This document shows, in pieces, positions 1 to 9,484 of a DNA stretch of 64,000 nucleotides. The notes beneath the pieces were generated by a model. It saw nothing but the letters and a program-made list of their open reading frames with translations. It was not told the DNA's origin and made no database searches. The stretch is from Metabacillus halosaccharovorans (GTDB taxonomy: Bacteria; Bacillota; Bacilli; Bacillales; Bacillaceae), in the NCBI RefSeq assembly GCF_002019635.1, contig NZ_KV917372.1:558001-622000 (forward strand), written 5' to 3'. Both the position numbers and the translations under genes were made by a program. Within the stretch, counting starts at the first letter, position 1, and the number at the start of each line of letters is the position of its first letter.

Positions 1-403
1 TAGCACTTTCATCCATATAAACGACTTCCCAAATGTGACCGTCTAAGTCCTGGAAACCCCACCCATACATAAATCCATGATCTTGTGGGTCATTTGAGAT
101 TTTACCTCCTGAAGCTACAGCCTTATTTACCAACTCATCAACTTGCTCTCTACTATCAGCTGATAAACATAAAATTGCTTCAGCAGAAGTGGTAGAGTCC
201 ACGATTTCCTTCTTACTAAACTCTTTAAAACGATCCTCAGTCATGATCAAGGCAAAGATATTGTCACTGATAATCATACTTGCTGTGTTATCAGTGGTGA
301 ATTGGGCGTTGAATTCAAAACCTAACGAACGGAAGAAGCTAGTTGAATTTTTTACATCTTTCACTGGTAGATTGATAAAGATATTCTTGGACTGAAATGC
401 CAT
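1..403 (-). CDS. VOC (glyoxalase/bleomycin-resistance fold) family protein, C-terminus cut by window edge
   Basis: The reading frame starts at an ATG at 403, seven bases behind an AGGTGAT ribosome binding site, and runs off the left edge with about 134 residues visible. The N-terminus reads MAFQSKNIFINLPVKDVKNS, the typical first strand of a VOC module in which a small beta-alpha-beta unit follows 'NLPVKD'. Later it reads GFQDLDGHIWEVV, the usual C-terminal 'D.dGh.wev' strand that often carries the metal-binding glutamate. Members of this family are single-domain or paired-domain metalloenzymes or drug-binding proteins. The substrate cannot be told from sequence. Only the last few residues appear to be missing. 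Confidence 0.88.
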   Translation of the reverse strand, partial: MAFQSKNIFINLPVKDVKNSTSFFRSLGFEFNAQFTTDNTASMIISDNIFALIMTEDRFKEFSKKEIVDSTTSAEAILCLSADSREQVDELVNKAVASGGKISNDPQDHGFMYGWGFQDLDGHIWEVVYMDESA

Positions 404-683
404 TTTTATCACCTCAAGGTAAGATTAAGACGTGCAAAGTAATCTATCAAAAATAGTTTGATAGATTCATAGTAGGAAACTGAAAAGGATTAAGGATATA
501 GAAACGTTTTTAGATAAACTACCTTTAAAATCTCCGCTCCCTAAGCGCATATCTATATACAGTATTCGACTACCATAATTAAATTCCTTTAATTATTATT
601 CTCCATTACGATTCTTTTTTTGTAACTTCTATTTCATGATTTACCTTTATTAATAAAAAATCTATTTTTAGAAAAGTATCTAA

Positions 684-1127
684 TTAATGGATTAAAGACG
701 CTCTCATATTATTAATATCATTTTCAACATAGCATTTTAAACAGGAAAGCATATATACCCAGCCTTCTTTTTGTCCCATCATTTTATTAACTACTTCAGG
801 GTCTTCTTCTTTCAAACCGGATTCGCTAACCTCAATAATCGTACTTCCATTATCCGATTCTTTCAGTATTATTGTTACGAACGTTTCTTCGTTGTGTTCC
901 TCGCCCCATGAAAAAGCAATTTTCTTATTTTCTTTAAGCTCTAACACATTTATTACTCCTTCTGCATGATATTCATCATATTTTAATATAACCTCCTTGC
1001 CTCGTTCCCACCTTTGGGAACTTGATGAAAACCAAAAGTTGCCGATTTTCTCCGGATCTACTATTGCTTCAAATACCACATTAGTTGGTTTAAGTATTTT
1101 CATTTTTGCAGTAACTTCTGTATTCAT
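684..1127 (-). CDS. SRPBCC domain protein (AHSA1/START-like)
   Basis: A roughly 147-residue protein beginning MNTEVTAKMKILKPTNVVFE, the standard opening of AHSA1-like SRPBCC proteins ('i.a....vfea..dpe.i..w'). The middle and C-terminal strands 'KIAFSWGEE' and 'STIIEVSESG' and the closing long helix 'GWVYMLSCLKCYVEND' fit the helix-grip fold. The family binds hydrophobic ligands or acts as an Hsp90 co-chaperone; in bacteria the ligand is usually unknown. I chose the ATG at 1127 because AAAGGTG lies eight bases upstream; an ATG at 1133 and a GTG at 1136 are in frame but too close to that site. It stands alone, with no obvious operon partner. Confidence 0.85.
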   Translation of the reverse strand: MNTEVTAKMKILKPTNVVFEAIVDPEKIGNFWFSSSSQRWERGKEVILKYDEYHAEGVINVLELKENKKIAFSWGEEHNEETFVTIILKESDNGSTIIEVSESGLKEEDPEVVNKMMGQKEGWVYMLSCLKCYVENDINNMRASLIH

Positions 1128-1218
1128 TAACATCACACCTTTTCTTTATTTATGTTCTAGGGATCGGTCATCTAAAAATTCTTTTTATTTCTTTAAAATT
1201 CCTTTTTTGTATCTGATG

Positions 1219-2433
1219 TTAGTGATGAAAAAACACTGGCGCTGAATCAACATTGTTTAACCAAATATATTCCTTGCCATCAAGCCCGTTCTTTACAAAA
1301 ACATTTCCTTTAGATTCTTCATCTGTTTTTCGAATCCAAGTTAGGTAGGATTCAATCACCTGTGGATCCTTATCAAGTTCATTTTTCTTAGGACTAGTTA
1401 GTTGTTTTTGATCTTTTGTTTTTAGATCAATAAGGTAAAGTGATGTATACATTGTTGGAACTGGTCCTTCATTCCAATCTTTGTTCTCCTTTGCACGAGC
1501 CACAATTATTTTAGCTGAAGAAAACCATTCTAAGTCAAGATCTACATATCCATCTGGTGTATATTTCTTTTGTTGATTCGATACTGGCATGTCTTTAATT
1601 GTCGTGTTCTTGTTTTTCACAAAAAATCTTCCTTCACCAGAAATATAAGCCAGCTGATCAGTAGATGGTGACCACTTTACCCAATCCTCATATCCCAGCA
1701 TTTTTCCCACAGATTGAAATTCGTCCCCTTGTTGTGATAATACACACAAAGTATTACTATCCATTGACCAAGATGCTGTAGGGACTGCTATAAAACTAAG
1801 CCACTTTCCATCATAGCTCCATTTGAAATAGTCAGCATAAATGGAAAATAAGTCGGGTAGTTTAGTATCTATCGTATAAAAATGTTTCATTTTTTTATGA
1901 TCAAGATTTGCATCAACCGGTATTTTAAAAAGTTCAATAGGTCCCCATCCAGTCGGTAATAAATTGGCTTGTGAGGAAACAATAAAGTCTTTCCCATTCG
2001 GAAACCATTCAAACCCGCTAACACCTAATGAAACATTCTGAAATCCATGTGGACGATTCTTTTTAAACTCCGTGACATTTAACACACCATTTGAAGTGTA
2101 TGCTAACTGATTGGTAATCGGAGACCACTTAAAATCAGATGTTTCAATACCTTCATATGGTTGGTAGTTTTCTTTTTCTTTTGTATCATAGATAAACAAG
2201 TTTGATTTTTCTCCATGTTGATCACCGTCAAGATAGGCTATAAATCGTCCATCATACGACCATTTAGGGGAATAAACAAATCTTCCCTTTGTAAGTTGTA
2301 TTTCTTGTTCTCCGTCTATTATCCACAGTTGGTGATCGCGAATAAACGCAGCTCTAAGTGGTACTTCTGCATTCACTCCTGTAGAAAATAGACAAGATGT
2401 TAAGAATAACAGCAATAGAATCCTATGTCCCAC
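1219..2433 (-). CDS. secreted TolB-like beta-propeller (PD40 repeat) protein
   Basis: A 404-residue protein starting at GTG 2433 behind AGGAGGGG. Residues 1-22 form a Sec signal peptide (hydrophobic LLLLFLTSCLFSTGVNA, likely cleaved after the alanine). The mature part holds repeated WD40/PD40-like blades with the pattern 'SPKWSYDGRFIAYLDG', 'FKWSPITNQLAYTS', 'FEWFPNGKDFIVSS', 'FKWSYDGKWLSFIA' and 'VKWSPSTDQLAYIS', typical of TolB-type propellers. In Firmicutes such proteins are exported or surface-associated and probably bind proteins or peptides; no enzyme motif is visible. It is divergent from the germination gene at 2609, and the 175-bp gap between them should hold both promoters. Confidence 0.8.
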   Translation of the reverse strand: MGHRILLLLFLTSCLFSTGVNAEVPLRAAFIRDHQLWIIDGEQEIQLTKGRFVYSPKWSYDGRFIAYLDGDQHGEKSNLFIYDTKEKENYQPYEGIETSDFKWSPITNQLAYTSNGVLNVTEFKKNRPHGFQNVSLGVSGFEWFPNGKDFIVSSQANLLPTGWGPIELFKIPVDANLDHKKMKHFYTIDTKLPDLFSIYADYFKWSYDGKWLSFIAVPTASWSMDSNTLCVLSQQGDEFQSVGKMLGYEDWVKWSPSTDQLAYISGEGRFFVKNKNTTIKDMPVSNQQKKYTPDGYVDLDLEWFSSAKIIVARAKENKDWNEGPVPTMYTSLYLIDLKTKDQKQLTSPKKNELDKDPQVIESYLTWIRKTDEESKGNVFVKNGLDGKEYIWLNNVDSAPVFFHH

Positions 2434-2608
2434 GAAAAACCCCTCCTGCTTTTAGGTTGTCCTAAACATTTTTAGGGAATTCACCTATTGTAAGGGGTGG
2501 GTATCCTATGTAATTAAATAAAGAATGTAGCTGCATATTTAAATAACCATTCTTTGGCTATACTATTTTTAACGTCCTAAATTCTGATAGATAAAAAGGT
2601 TGAATGGA

Positions 2609-3691
2609 ATGGAACAAATCTCAAAAAGTCAGCTATTTTCTTTGATGTTATTATATGAAGTTGGTAGTACAACATTGTTTGCCTTAGGTATTGGAGCTAA
2701 ACAAGATGCTTGGATCGTGATCATCATTGCCACTGTTATTAGTTTGGGTTTGGTATGGATTTTCACTGAGCTTCAAAACCATTTTCCGAATCAAAATTTA
2801 GTAGAGATTTTACAGAGTCTATTAGGAAAGTGGCTCTCAGTGCCAATTATTCTCCTTTATGCGTTGTATTTCTTTTCAAGCGCAAGTTTTAATTTTTATG
2901 AATTTGGCGAAATTATTCGGACTACATTTCTTGTAAATACACCACAACTAGTAATTTTAGGTGTTTTTATGTTTACTACTATTTATATGATCACATTAGG
3001 ATTTGAGGTCATTGCGAGAACAGGTGAAATTTTAATGCCTGTTCTTATCATCTTTTTAATGACAACTTATTTTCTGGCTAGTATCTCAGGTACACTTGAT
3101 CTACAAGAGATATTGCCTGTTTTAGAAAATGGAATTAAACCTGTTTTAAAAGAAGTCTTGCCTGTCATTAACTTTCCATTCGGGGAAAGTGTTGTTTTCC
3201 TTATGTATTGGCATTTTATAAATAAGAAAGAGTCTGTACGTAAAATCGCTTTACTCGTTGTCTGTATAACAGGTGGAATTCTAATTCTAACGAACTTAAT
3301 GATCATTACGATGTTAGGACCAGAACTAGCGGCGAAAGCTGAGATTCCCTTATTAAGAGTTCTTTTTGATATAAATATCGCAGACATTATTACGAATTTG
3401 GATATTATCGGGGTTATCGTCATCTTTATTGGGGGCTTCTTCAAAACTGTTCTTAACTTTTATGCAGCCGTATTAACAGTTACAACCCTTTTTAAATTCA
3501 CGAATAAAAAATGGATGACAATAATAATGGGGTTAGCTTTAATTGTCTATTCAATTACTTATTTTGAAAATATTTCGTTTCATAGATGGGTGGGGTTCGA
3601 ATTTAATTCAACTTATATACATGGTATTTTTAGCTTTATGCCGATATTCATAGTACTTTTGAGTTGGCTTAAACATAAAACAAAAATCTAA
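2609..3691 (+). CDS. spore germination receptor B subunit (GerAB/GerKB family permease)
   Basis: An integral membrane protein of about 360 residues of the GerAB family (APC-superfamily spore germination permeases), with about ten hydrophobic segments. The start 'MEQISKSQLFSLMLLYEVGS' is diagnostic: B subunits begin with a polar stretch, 'I...Ql..l....e.Gs', then the first transmembrane helix. In germination receptors the B subunit binds the germinant (often an amino acid) in the spore inner membrane and works with the A and C subunits. I start at ATG 2609, behind AAAAGG; a TTG at 2600 is also in frame. The A and C subunit genes lie just downstream on the opposite strand, so the receptor genes are convergent rather than in the usual A-B-C operon. 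Confidence 0.92.
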   Translation: MEQISKSQLFSLMLLYEVGSTTLFALGIGAKQDAWIVIIIATVISLGLVWIFTELQNHFPNQNLVEILQSLLGKWLSVPIILLYALYFFSSASFNFYEFGEIIRTTFLVNTPQLVILGVFMFTTIYMITLGFEVIARTGEILMPVLIIFLMTTYFLASISGTLDLQEILPVLENGIKPVLKEVLPVINFPFGESVVFLMYWHFINKKESVRKIALLVVCITGGILILTNLMIITMLGPELAAKAEIPLLRVLFDINIADIITNLDIIGVIVIFIGGFFKTVLNFYAAVLTVTTLFKFTNKKWMTIIMGLALIVYSITYFENISFHRWVGFEFNSTYIHGIFSFMPIFIVLLSWLKHKTKI

Positions 3692-3709
3692 AATAAAAAG
3701 GTGAACTCT

Positions 3710-3862
3710 ATGTTGAATTTACAATCTCTTTATGAAGCTGGTATAGTACCGATCATTCTGATTATTGGAGGATCGCTATATATTGCAATCCTCATATTAT
3801 TAAACATTTATTATGTTATCTATTTTCTTATTAAACGTTTTTTTCACAAAACAACATCTTAA
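3710..3862 (+). CDS. 50-residue membrane peptide, possible germination receptor D-type subunit
   Basis: A small ORF 18 bp after the B-subunit gene, with a strong AAGGTGA ribosome binding site six bases before the ATG. The 50-residue product has a short polar N-terminus (MLNLQSLYEA), about 30 continuous hydrophobic residues, then a basic tail ending IKRFFHKTTS, so it is almost certainly a membrane peptide. Small two-helix membrane proteins encoded in ger operons ('D subunits', GerKD and GerUD) are known to modulate germination in Bacillus. Size, position and topology fit that role, but this one is shorter than those and the assignment is inference. Its stop overlaps the stop codon of the convergent C-subunit gene by a few bases. 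Confidence 0.7.
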   Translation: MLNLQSLYEAGIVPIILIIGGSLYIAILILLNIYYVIYFLIKRFFHKTTS

Positions 3863-5049
3863 TCTTCGGACTTTAATGGCTCTTTTAAAAGTTCGCGTGC
3901 CCCAATATCTGCTTGTACATTAACATTTACAGCAGCATTTTGAAATTCTCCTTCCAACCAGCTACCTTTTATTTCCTTCCACTTCTTGGGTTCTTTCTTA
4001 TTCAATGTTGTCCCAAATCCAAAAATATCTGAATTATATTCTTTTTGTGCTTTTTCAACAACATGAACAACTTCTTCTTCAATTAGGTTTTTCAATTCTT
4101 TTTCTAATTGATTTAAGTATTCGTACTGCTCTTTTCTCGTTGATAACGTTCCTGCACCTTGCTGTTCAACCAGTATGCCAGATGTTTTAATATCTATTGT
4201 AAAAGAAATTCTACCTCCTTTTATATCTGGTTTTATCTTCGTTTTTGTTTCTCTGATTTCAACCGACACAAGCTTATTTTCCTCCATTATAGAGGGAATT
4301 GTAAGAATGCCACTATTCACCTCGCCAATAATCCAATTATATCCACGTGCTTCTTTTTCATTAAGATATCCAACCACTTTGTCTTCTTTAATAACAGCTC
4401 CGCCCGTAAGCTTCACTTGTTGCGTATTCTCTGACAACGTTCCATTTGATGGGGATTTTTCTGACATTTCCAATACTCCAATAACTGGATTAGTACCTTT
4501 AGATAATGATTTTTTATAGAAATCATTTAATTGGATGACTGTTACATCAAAATTTAATTTTTGATTTTCATGCAGACTCTCCAGAGAGTTTGCTGGTACT
4601 TGTTCAATGCCCTGATTATTTATACTAAGGATTTGTCGGGCCTGCATATCTTTTGCTATACAAATCCATACATATCCCCGCGATTCTTTTCCTCTCGTTA
4701 TCGCATCTAGAACAGGTAGTATTTCCTCTTTTGCTAACTGTTCGCCGATAACAATGACTTTATTATGTGCATAAAAATTGTTACGATCAAATTTTTGATT
4801 CACATTTCTTATTGCTTTATAAACAGTATCCCCAGTCGAGGAAATGACTTTAATAGGAGGTGTAGTGCCCCCTCCTTCCGGCTTTAGTGCAGAAGGATTT
4901 GCAACTTGAGATGTAAAGAGTATTTCACCTGTTTCAGGATTTCTATCAATTCCAATTGCACTGACAATGCCTATCTCTTTCAATTCTCTTCGATCCCAAC
5001 AACCAACTAATAAAAACAAACAGCCTAAAATGAAAACAATACGCTTCAT
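3859..5049 (-). CDS. spore germination receptor C subunit lipoprotein (GerAC family)
   Basis: A 396-residue lipoprotein. The N-terminal signal ends in the lipobox LVGC (Cys17) followed by WDRRELKEIGIVSAIGID, the hallmark sequence of Ger(x)C proteins. C subunits are anchored to the outer face of the spore inner membrane and are needed for receptor function; diacylglyceryl modification of the cysteine by Lgt is important in the family. The gene is translationally coupled to the upstream A-subunit gene by an ATGA overlap at 5046-5049. Its 3' end meets the small membrane peptide gene head-on with a few bases of overlap, so no transcription terminator can fit between them. Confidence 0.93.
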   Translation of the reverse strand: MKRIVFILGCLFLLVGCWDRRELKEIGIVSAIGIDRNPETGEILFTSQVANPSALKPEGGGTTPPIKVISSTGDTVYKAIRNVNQKFDRNNFYAHNKVIVIGEQLAKEEILPVLDAITRGKESRGYVWICIAKDMQARQILSINNQGIEQVPANSLESLHENQKLNFDVTVIQLNDFYKKSLSKGTNPVIGVLEMSEKSPSNGTLSENTQQVKLTGGAVIKEDKVVGYLNEKEARGYNWIIGEVNSGILTIPSIMEENKLVSVEIRETKTKIKPDIKGGRISFTIDIKTSGILVEQQGAGTLSTRKEQYEYLNQLEKELKNLIEEEVVHVVEKAQKEYNSDIFGFGTTLNKKEPKKWKEIKGSWLEGEFQNAAVNVNVQADIGARELLKEPLKSED

Positions 5050-6653
5050 TTCTCTTCACTTCCATTTTCCCTTGTTGAAGCTTTGGGCTTTTGGTTCGTA
5101 CCCTGACGATTTGTCTCATGTTCCCATGTAATGGATTGTGGTCTTTGATTCATCTTCCAAAGCGGGGCTCTTATTAACGTATCTTTCCACTCCCGTAAGA
5201 TAATTGGAGCATGTGGTGCTAAATAGGGTGTACCGAATGAACGTAAAGAACACATATGAGCTAATATGATTAAAAATCCAATTAATACACCATATAAACC
5301 AAGAATTCCTGCAAGCAATACGAAAAATAACCTTGATAATACTACAGCATCATTGATGGCAGGGACAATAAAACTTGAGATACCTGTTAGGGCCATTGCT
5401 ATAACCATAGGGGCACTTACAAGACCAGCCTGTACTGCTCCTTCACCAATAATTAAAGCACCAACAATTGAGATGGCTGAACCTACAGGTCTTGGTAAAC
5501 GAACCCCGGCTTCTCTTAGAATTTCAAATGCAGTACCAATTAATAATGTTTCAATCAAAACAGGAAATGGAACGGTTTCCTCAGCAGCAGCCATAGATGT
5601 TAACAAAACTGTTGGAATCATGGCATGATGATAGCTAGTAAGTGCAACATAAAATGCAGGAATTGTGACGGTAAGGAACAATGCAAGCAGCCTTAATAAT
5701 CGAATCGCAGAGGCAAAATAAGGACGTGAGTAATAGTCTTCACTAATTTGAAAGTTTTCAACAAACATGTAAGGAACAGATAAAACAAATGGTGTACCGT
5801 CACATAATATAGCTACTTTCCCTTCCAATAACCTTGCAGCAATAATATCAGGTTTTTCACTATTCCCAACAGTAGGAAAAATGGATGTTGGATGGTCTTC
5901 AATGAGTTGTTCGATATATCCCGACTCTAAAATAGAATCAATATCAATTTTTTTTAATCTTGCTTTTACTTCTTGGACAACCTTTTTATTGACAATCCCC
6001 TCAATATAAGCAATACGTATTTTTGTATGAGTTTGTTTACCAATTGTAAACTTTTCAAAATAAAGCTTTGAATTAACAATTTTTCTTCGAATTAATCCTG
6101 TATTAACTTCAATATTTTCAGTAAAACCTTCTCTTGGTCCTCTTACAACTGACTCTGTATCAGGTTCTGAAACATTTCTCATTGCAAAACCTTGTGCTTC
6201 AATTATCAGGGCAGCATCTGAACCATCTATGAATAATGCAGCCTTGCCTGATAATATTTGGTTTACTACCATATCAATTGCTGAGTGTTCTGAAAGACTG
6301 CCAACATCTAATACATTATTTTTCACAATATCTAAGTTGCTTTTTTCTGAATAAGTCATCTGGTTATTGTTCAAGTTTAGTTCTTGTAATGGTTTTACAA
6401 CAAATTCGTTAATGTATTCATTACTAGATAAAGTTGAAAAATAACAAATGAACACTTTTACAGGTTTCTCAATAAAAACAACAATCTCTCTAAAAACAAT
6501 GTCATCATTTGTTTCAAGGAGTTCCTTTACCTTACTAATATTTCTATCAATATTTACTTCAAACTTTTCGTTATTTTCTAACACATGCTTGTTTTGAGAA
6601 TTCGTATACGTAGGTTTATTTTTTTTTCGATGGGAACGGAATTTTTTAAACAC
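5046..6653 (-). CDS. spore germination receptor A subunit (GerAA family)
   Basis: A 535-residue protein. The long hydrophilic N-terminal domain (about 1-300) contains the GerAA hallmarks 'VVRGPREGFTENIEVNTGLI' and 'RIAYIEGI', and is followed by a C-terminal membrane domain with several helices ('SVPYMFVENFQ.SEDYYSRP', 'TLLIGTAFEILREAGVRLPR'). A subunits form a large oligomeric complex in the spore inner membrane, proposed to act as the ion-release channel on germinant binding. The start is GTG at 6653; the nearest purine-rich site (GGTGG) is a little far, so the true start is less certain than for its neighbours. It is followed immediately by the C-subunit gene. Confidence 0.94.
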   Translation of the reverse strand: MFKKFRSHRKKNKPTYTNSQNKHVLENNEKFEVNIDRNISKVKELLETNDDIVFREIVVFIEKPVKVFICYFSTLSSNEYINEFVVKPLQELNLNNNQMTYSEKSNLDIVKNNVLDVGSLSEHSAIDMVVNQILSGKAALFIDGSDAALIIEAQGFAMRNVSEPDTESVVRGPREGFTENIEVNTGLIRRKIVNSKLYFEKFTIGKQTHTKIRIAYIEGIVNKKVVQEVKARLKKIDIDSILESGYIEQLIEDHPTSIFPTVGNSEKPDIIAARLLEGKVAILCDGTPFVLSVPYMFVENFQISEDYYSRPYFASAIRLLRLLALFLTVTIPAFYVALTSYHHAMIPTVLLTSMAAAEETVPFPVLIETLLIGTAFEILREAGVRLPRPVGSAISIVGALIIGEGAVQAGLVSAPMVIAMALTGISSFIVPAINDAVVLSRLFFVLLAGILGLYGVLIGFLIILAHMCSLRSFGTPYLAPHAPIILREWKDTLIRAPLWKMNQRPQSITWEHETNRQGTNQKPKASTRENGSEEK

Positions 6654-6778
6654 TTCGATACACCAGCCACCTTCAAAACTTTGAATTATATAGTATTATT
6701 TGCCATCATAAGAAAATTTATCAAAGATTGTATTTCCTTATATAGATGACTAAGAAATACAATCCATGAGATCAAGAA

Positions 6779-6821
6779 TAAAAAAACGCCTCAAATCCAT
6801 TTAAAATAAGGATTTAAGACG
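6779..6821 (-). terminator. rho-independent terminator downstream of the AlkD-like gene
   Basis: On the minus strand a 12-bp stem (CGTCTTAAATCC paired with GGATTTGAGGCG, two G-U pairs) with an 11-base loop is followed by seven T residues. It lies 67 bp past the stop of the gene at 6888-7595 and before the germination A-subunit gene, so it separates the two units. Confidence 0.85.
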
Positions 6822-6887
6822 TCTTAGTGCTTAGTAACTAATGATGAATCATCTATATATTACGTTTCTATAGGTGTTATTAAATTA

Positions 6888-7595
6888 CTAACATCTTACA
6901 TATTTACGTTTGAAACCAAGCTTCCCTCTATCTATTTCCTTTTGGATATTATCTGAAGCAAGGAGAATACTGCTTTTCTTCTTGTCCCGTTTGATCTCAA
7001 CTGGTCCAACTGCATTCGCGGTTTGGACTGCCTTTTCATGTAGAGGCAAGTAGGAAACTGCTACTGTATACATAAAATTATTCATAGCGGATTTTGTTCG
7101 ATCAGGAGAATGGTGAATTGTTTTTTCTATCTGGTCAAGCATACCGGCAATCTTGTCTGCGTTAAATTCAGCGTCTGACCGATTCCCTAAAAGCCAGCAG
7201 TAACAGCTCCAGCCTGCTGACATTCTAAGTTCCTCACCGCTTTCAATCCATTTATCTGCTACAGTTTGCGCTATATCGGTTTCAGACAAAGTAACTGCAA
7301 CAACATAATCAGACAACATATAGAAATACGCAGCATCAATCCAACGGTCAAAGTCTGCCTCAGTCATGATTGTTGGATCTGCAATAATACCGGCAAAATA
7401 CATAGCATCATAGTTACCTGTCTCGTATAGCTGCTCTGCTAAAGGCTGATTTTTTCCGATTTTCTTTGCGATCGGCTTCATCGCTCCTGTAGCTACGCCA
7501 AAAACCGGTTCATGTGCACCATTTCTTATATAAGTATTTTTTGTTCGTTCTTTTCCTAGAGCTTCCAGTTCCTGCATAACTGTAGTGAAATCCAT
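6888..7595 (-). CDS. DNA alkylation repair (AlkD-like HEAT-repeat) protein
   Basis: A protein of about 235 residues resembling the DNA alkylation repair family (AlkC/AlkD, PF08713). Visible hallmarks are 'GAHEPVFGVATGAMKPIAKKIG' near the N-terminus, the repeated short helices typical of HEAT-like repeats, and the central 'SDYVVAV' helix followed by 'MSAGWSCYCWLLGNRSDAEF'. AlkD proteins are glycosylases that release bulky or cationic alkylated bases without flipping them out; whether this one keeps the activity cannot be judged. ATG 7595 is preferred over the in-frame TTG at 7607, which directly abuts the purine-rich site. The gene begins 53 bp after argS and may be read through from the argS T-box transcript. 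Confidence 0.78.
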   Translation of the reverse strand: MDFTTVMQELEALGKERTKNTYIRNGAHEPVFGVATGAMKPIAKKIGKNQPLAEQLYETGNYDAMYFAGIIADPTIMTEADFDRWIDAAYFYMLSDYVVAVTLSETDIAQTVADKWIESGEELRMSAGWSCYCWLLGNRSDAEFNADKIAGMLDQIEKTIHHSPDRTKSAMNNFMYTVAVSYLPLHEKAVQTANAVGPVEIKRDKKKSSILLASDNIQKEIDRGKLGFKRKYVRC

Positions 7596-7648
7596 TAATT
7601 GGCACAACCCTTCATGATAAGCTTCTTATTGATTTTACCACGATCTCC

Positions 7649-9355
7649 TTACATTTGTTCAGGAGCTTTAATTCCTAATAAACGTAAACCTTCTTTTAGA
7701 ACGACCGTTACTGCCTCTACTAATTGTATTCTTGCATTTTGATTTTCGTCTTCCTCTAAAATTCGAACAGAACCATAGTATTTATTAAAAGCTTGTGCAA
7801 GATCAATCGTATATTTCGCAATTTGAGAAGGATCAAACTGGGCATGTGCCTTCATAATCACTTCTTCGAATTTCATTAATAAGGATATCACTGACCAAGC
7901 CTTCTCATCTTTATAAGCATCTATGGAAACAGAAGATTGATCTTTTCTTTTCGCCTTTCTTAAAATAGAGCATGCACGTGCATGCGTATATTGTACGTAA
8001 GGTCCAGTTTCTCCTTCAAAAGTTAACATTTCTTTTAGAGAGAATTCAACATCGTTTAAGCGGTAGTTTTTTAAGTCATGGAAAATAACCGCCCCAACCC
8101 CAACCATCTTTGCAACTGCCTCTTTCTCATCAAAATTCGGGTTACGTAATTCGATATTTTGTGCTGCAAGTTTAATAGCTTCTTGAAGCACTTCCTCTAA
8201 GAGGACAACCTTTCCTTTTCGTGTTGACATCTTTTTCCCATCCTTCAACATCATGCCGAATGGTATATGGTGCATATCTTTTGACCACTCATATCCAAGC
8301 TTGTTTAAGACGTGAAATACTTGTTTAAAATGAAGAGATTGCTCACCACCTACAACATATAATGCTTTAGAAAAATTATATTCTTTTTTTCTGTATAGAG
8401 CTGCAGCTAAATCTCTCGTAGCGTATAAAGTAGCTCCATCTGATTTTTTAATTAAGCAAGGCGGTAGATCATATTCATCTAATGAAACTACCATTGCTCC
8501 TTCTGATTCTGACAACAGGCTTTTTGTTTCAAGCTCTTTTACAACAGCATCCATCTTGTCATTGTAAAAAGCCTCTCCATTAAACGAATCAAATTCAATA
8601 TCCATAAGATTATAAATTCGTTCAAATTCATTTAATGAATCGTCACGAAACCATTTCCACAGCGATAATGCTTCTTTATCACCGTCTTCCAATCTTTTAA
8701 ACCAAGATCGAGCGTTATCTTCAAGCTCTGGAGTATCTTCAACTTCTTCGTGAAACCGAATATATAAAGAAAGTAACTCCTTAATCGGTTCCTGCTTAAC
8801 CCTATCTTCATCTCCCCATGTTTTATATGCTGTAATTAACTTTCCGAATTGTGTACCCCAGTCACCTAAATGATTAATTCTTATTGGGGTGTAGCCACAT
8901 TTCTCCATAATATTTGCTAAAGAGTTTCCGATTACAGTTGAACGTAAATGTCCCATTGAAAAAGGCTTTGCAATATTAGGAGATGATAAATCAATTGTAA
9001 CTTTTTTATGATTGCCAATCGATAATTTTCCGAAATTGTCTTTTTCGTTAAGTACTTTCATGACTACTTCATTTCCTGCCTTTTGCTTTTCTAAAAAGAA
9101 GTTCAAGTAGGGGCCAACAACATCTACTCTTTCGATATACTCATTGTTAATGAGAGAACTTATCTCTTGTGCAATTTGGGCTGGAGCTTTCTTTAACTCT
9201 TTTGCTAATACAAAACAGGGAAATGCATAATCACCCATTTCTTGTTTTGGAGGAACTTCTAACTTTTTGCCGACTTCATCTTTTGATAAAGAGCTAACTC
9301 CTATTTGAGTTAAGGTTTCATAAATTGTAGAAATAACGATCTGCTTATACTTCAT
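7649..9355 (-). CDS. argS: arginyl-tRNA synthetase
   Basis: A 568-residue class I aminoacyl-tRNA synthetase that charges tRNA-Arg. The N-terminal Arg-specific domain leads into the HIGH-type motif within PNIAKPFSMGHLRSTVIGN (about residues 128-146). The KMSKS-type loop is MSTRKGKVVLLEEV (about 375), and the C-terminal DALR anticodon-binding domain ends in LRLLGIKAPEQM, the canonical C-terminal sequence of ArgS. The length is normal. The gene is preceded by a T-box leader with a CGC (Arg) specifier, so it should be induced when tRNA-Arg is uncharged. In some Bacillus species a T-box-controlled argS is a second copy beside a constitutive one; that cannot be tested from this window. Confidence 0.97.
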   Translation of the reverse strand: MKYKQIVISTIYETLTQIGVSSLSKDEVGKKLEVPPKQEMGDYAFPCFVLAKELKKAPAQIAQEISSLINNEYIERVDVVGPYLNFFLEKQKAGNEVVMKVLNEKDNFGKLSIGNHKKVTIDLSSPNIAKPFSMGHLRSTVIGNSLANIMEKCGYTPIRINHLGDWGTQFGKLITAYKTWGDEDRVKQEPIKELLSLYIRFHEEVEDTPELEDNARSWFKRLEDGDKEALSLWKWFRDDSLNEFERIYNLMDIEFDSFNGEAFYNDKMDAVVKELETKSLLSESEGAMVVSLDEYDLPPCLIKKSDGATLYATRDLAAALYRKKEYNFSKALYVVGGEQSLHFKQVFHVLNKLGYEWSKDMHHIPFGMMLKDGKKMSTRKGKVVLLEEVLQEAIKLAAQNIELRNPNFDEKEAVAKMVGVGAVIFHDLKNYRLNDVEFSLKEMLTFEGETGPYVQYTHARACSILRKAKRKDQSSVSIDAYKDEKAWSVISLLMKFEEVIMKAHAQFDPSQIAKYTIDLAQAFNKYYGSVRILEEDENQNARIQLVEAVTVVLKEGLRLLGIKAPEQM

Positions 9356-9484
9356 TATTCATGCTCCTTTGTTTTCAGTTGTACTTCATTACATGAAAGA
9401 AATTAGAAAAACGCGGCTTGTCGAAAAGTCCTAATGGCGAAAGGCTTAGTTCTTCTGATACTATCATCCATAAAATGTATATAA

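Noticed and set aside
189-395. Plus-strand open frame over the first VOC gene
   Set aside because: It lies entirely opposite a well-supported VOC protein with a good ribosome binding site and shows no protein family of its own.
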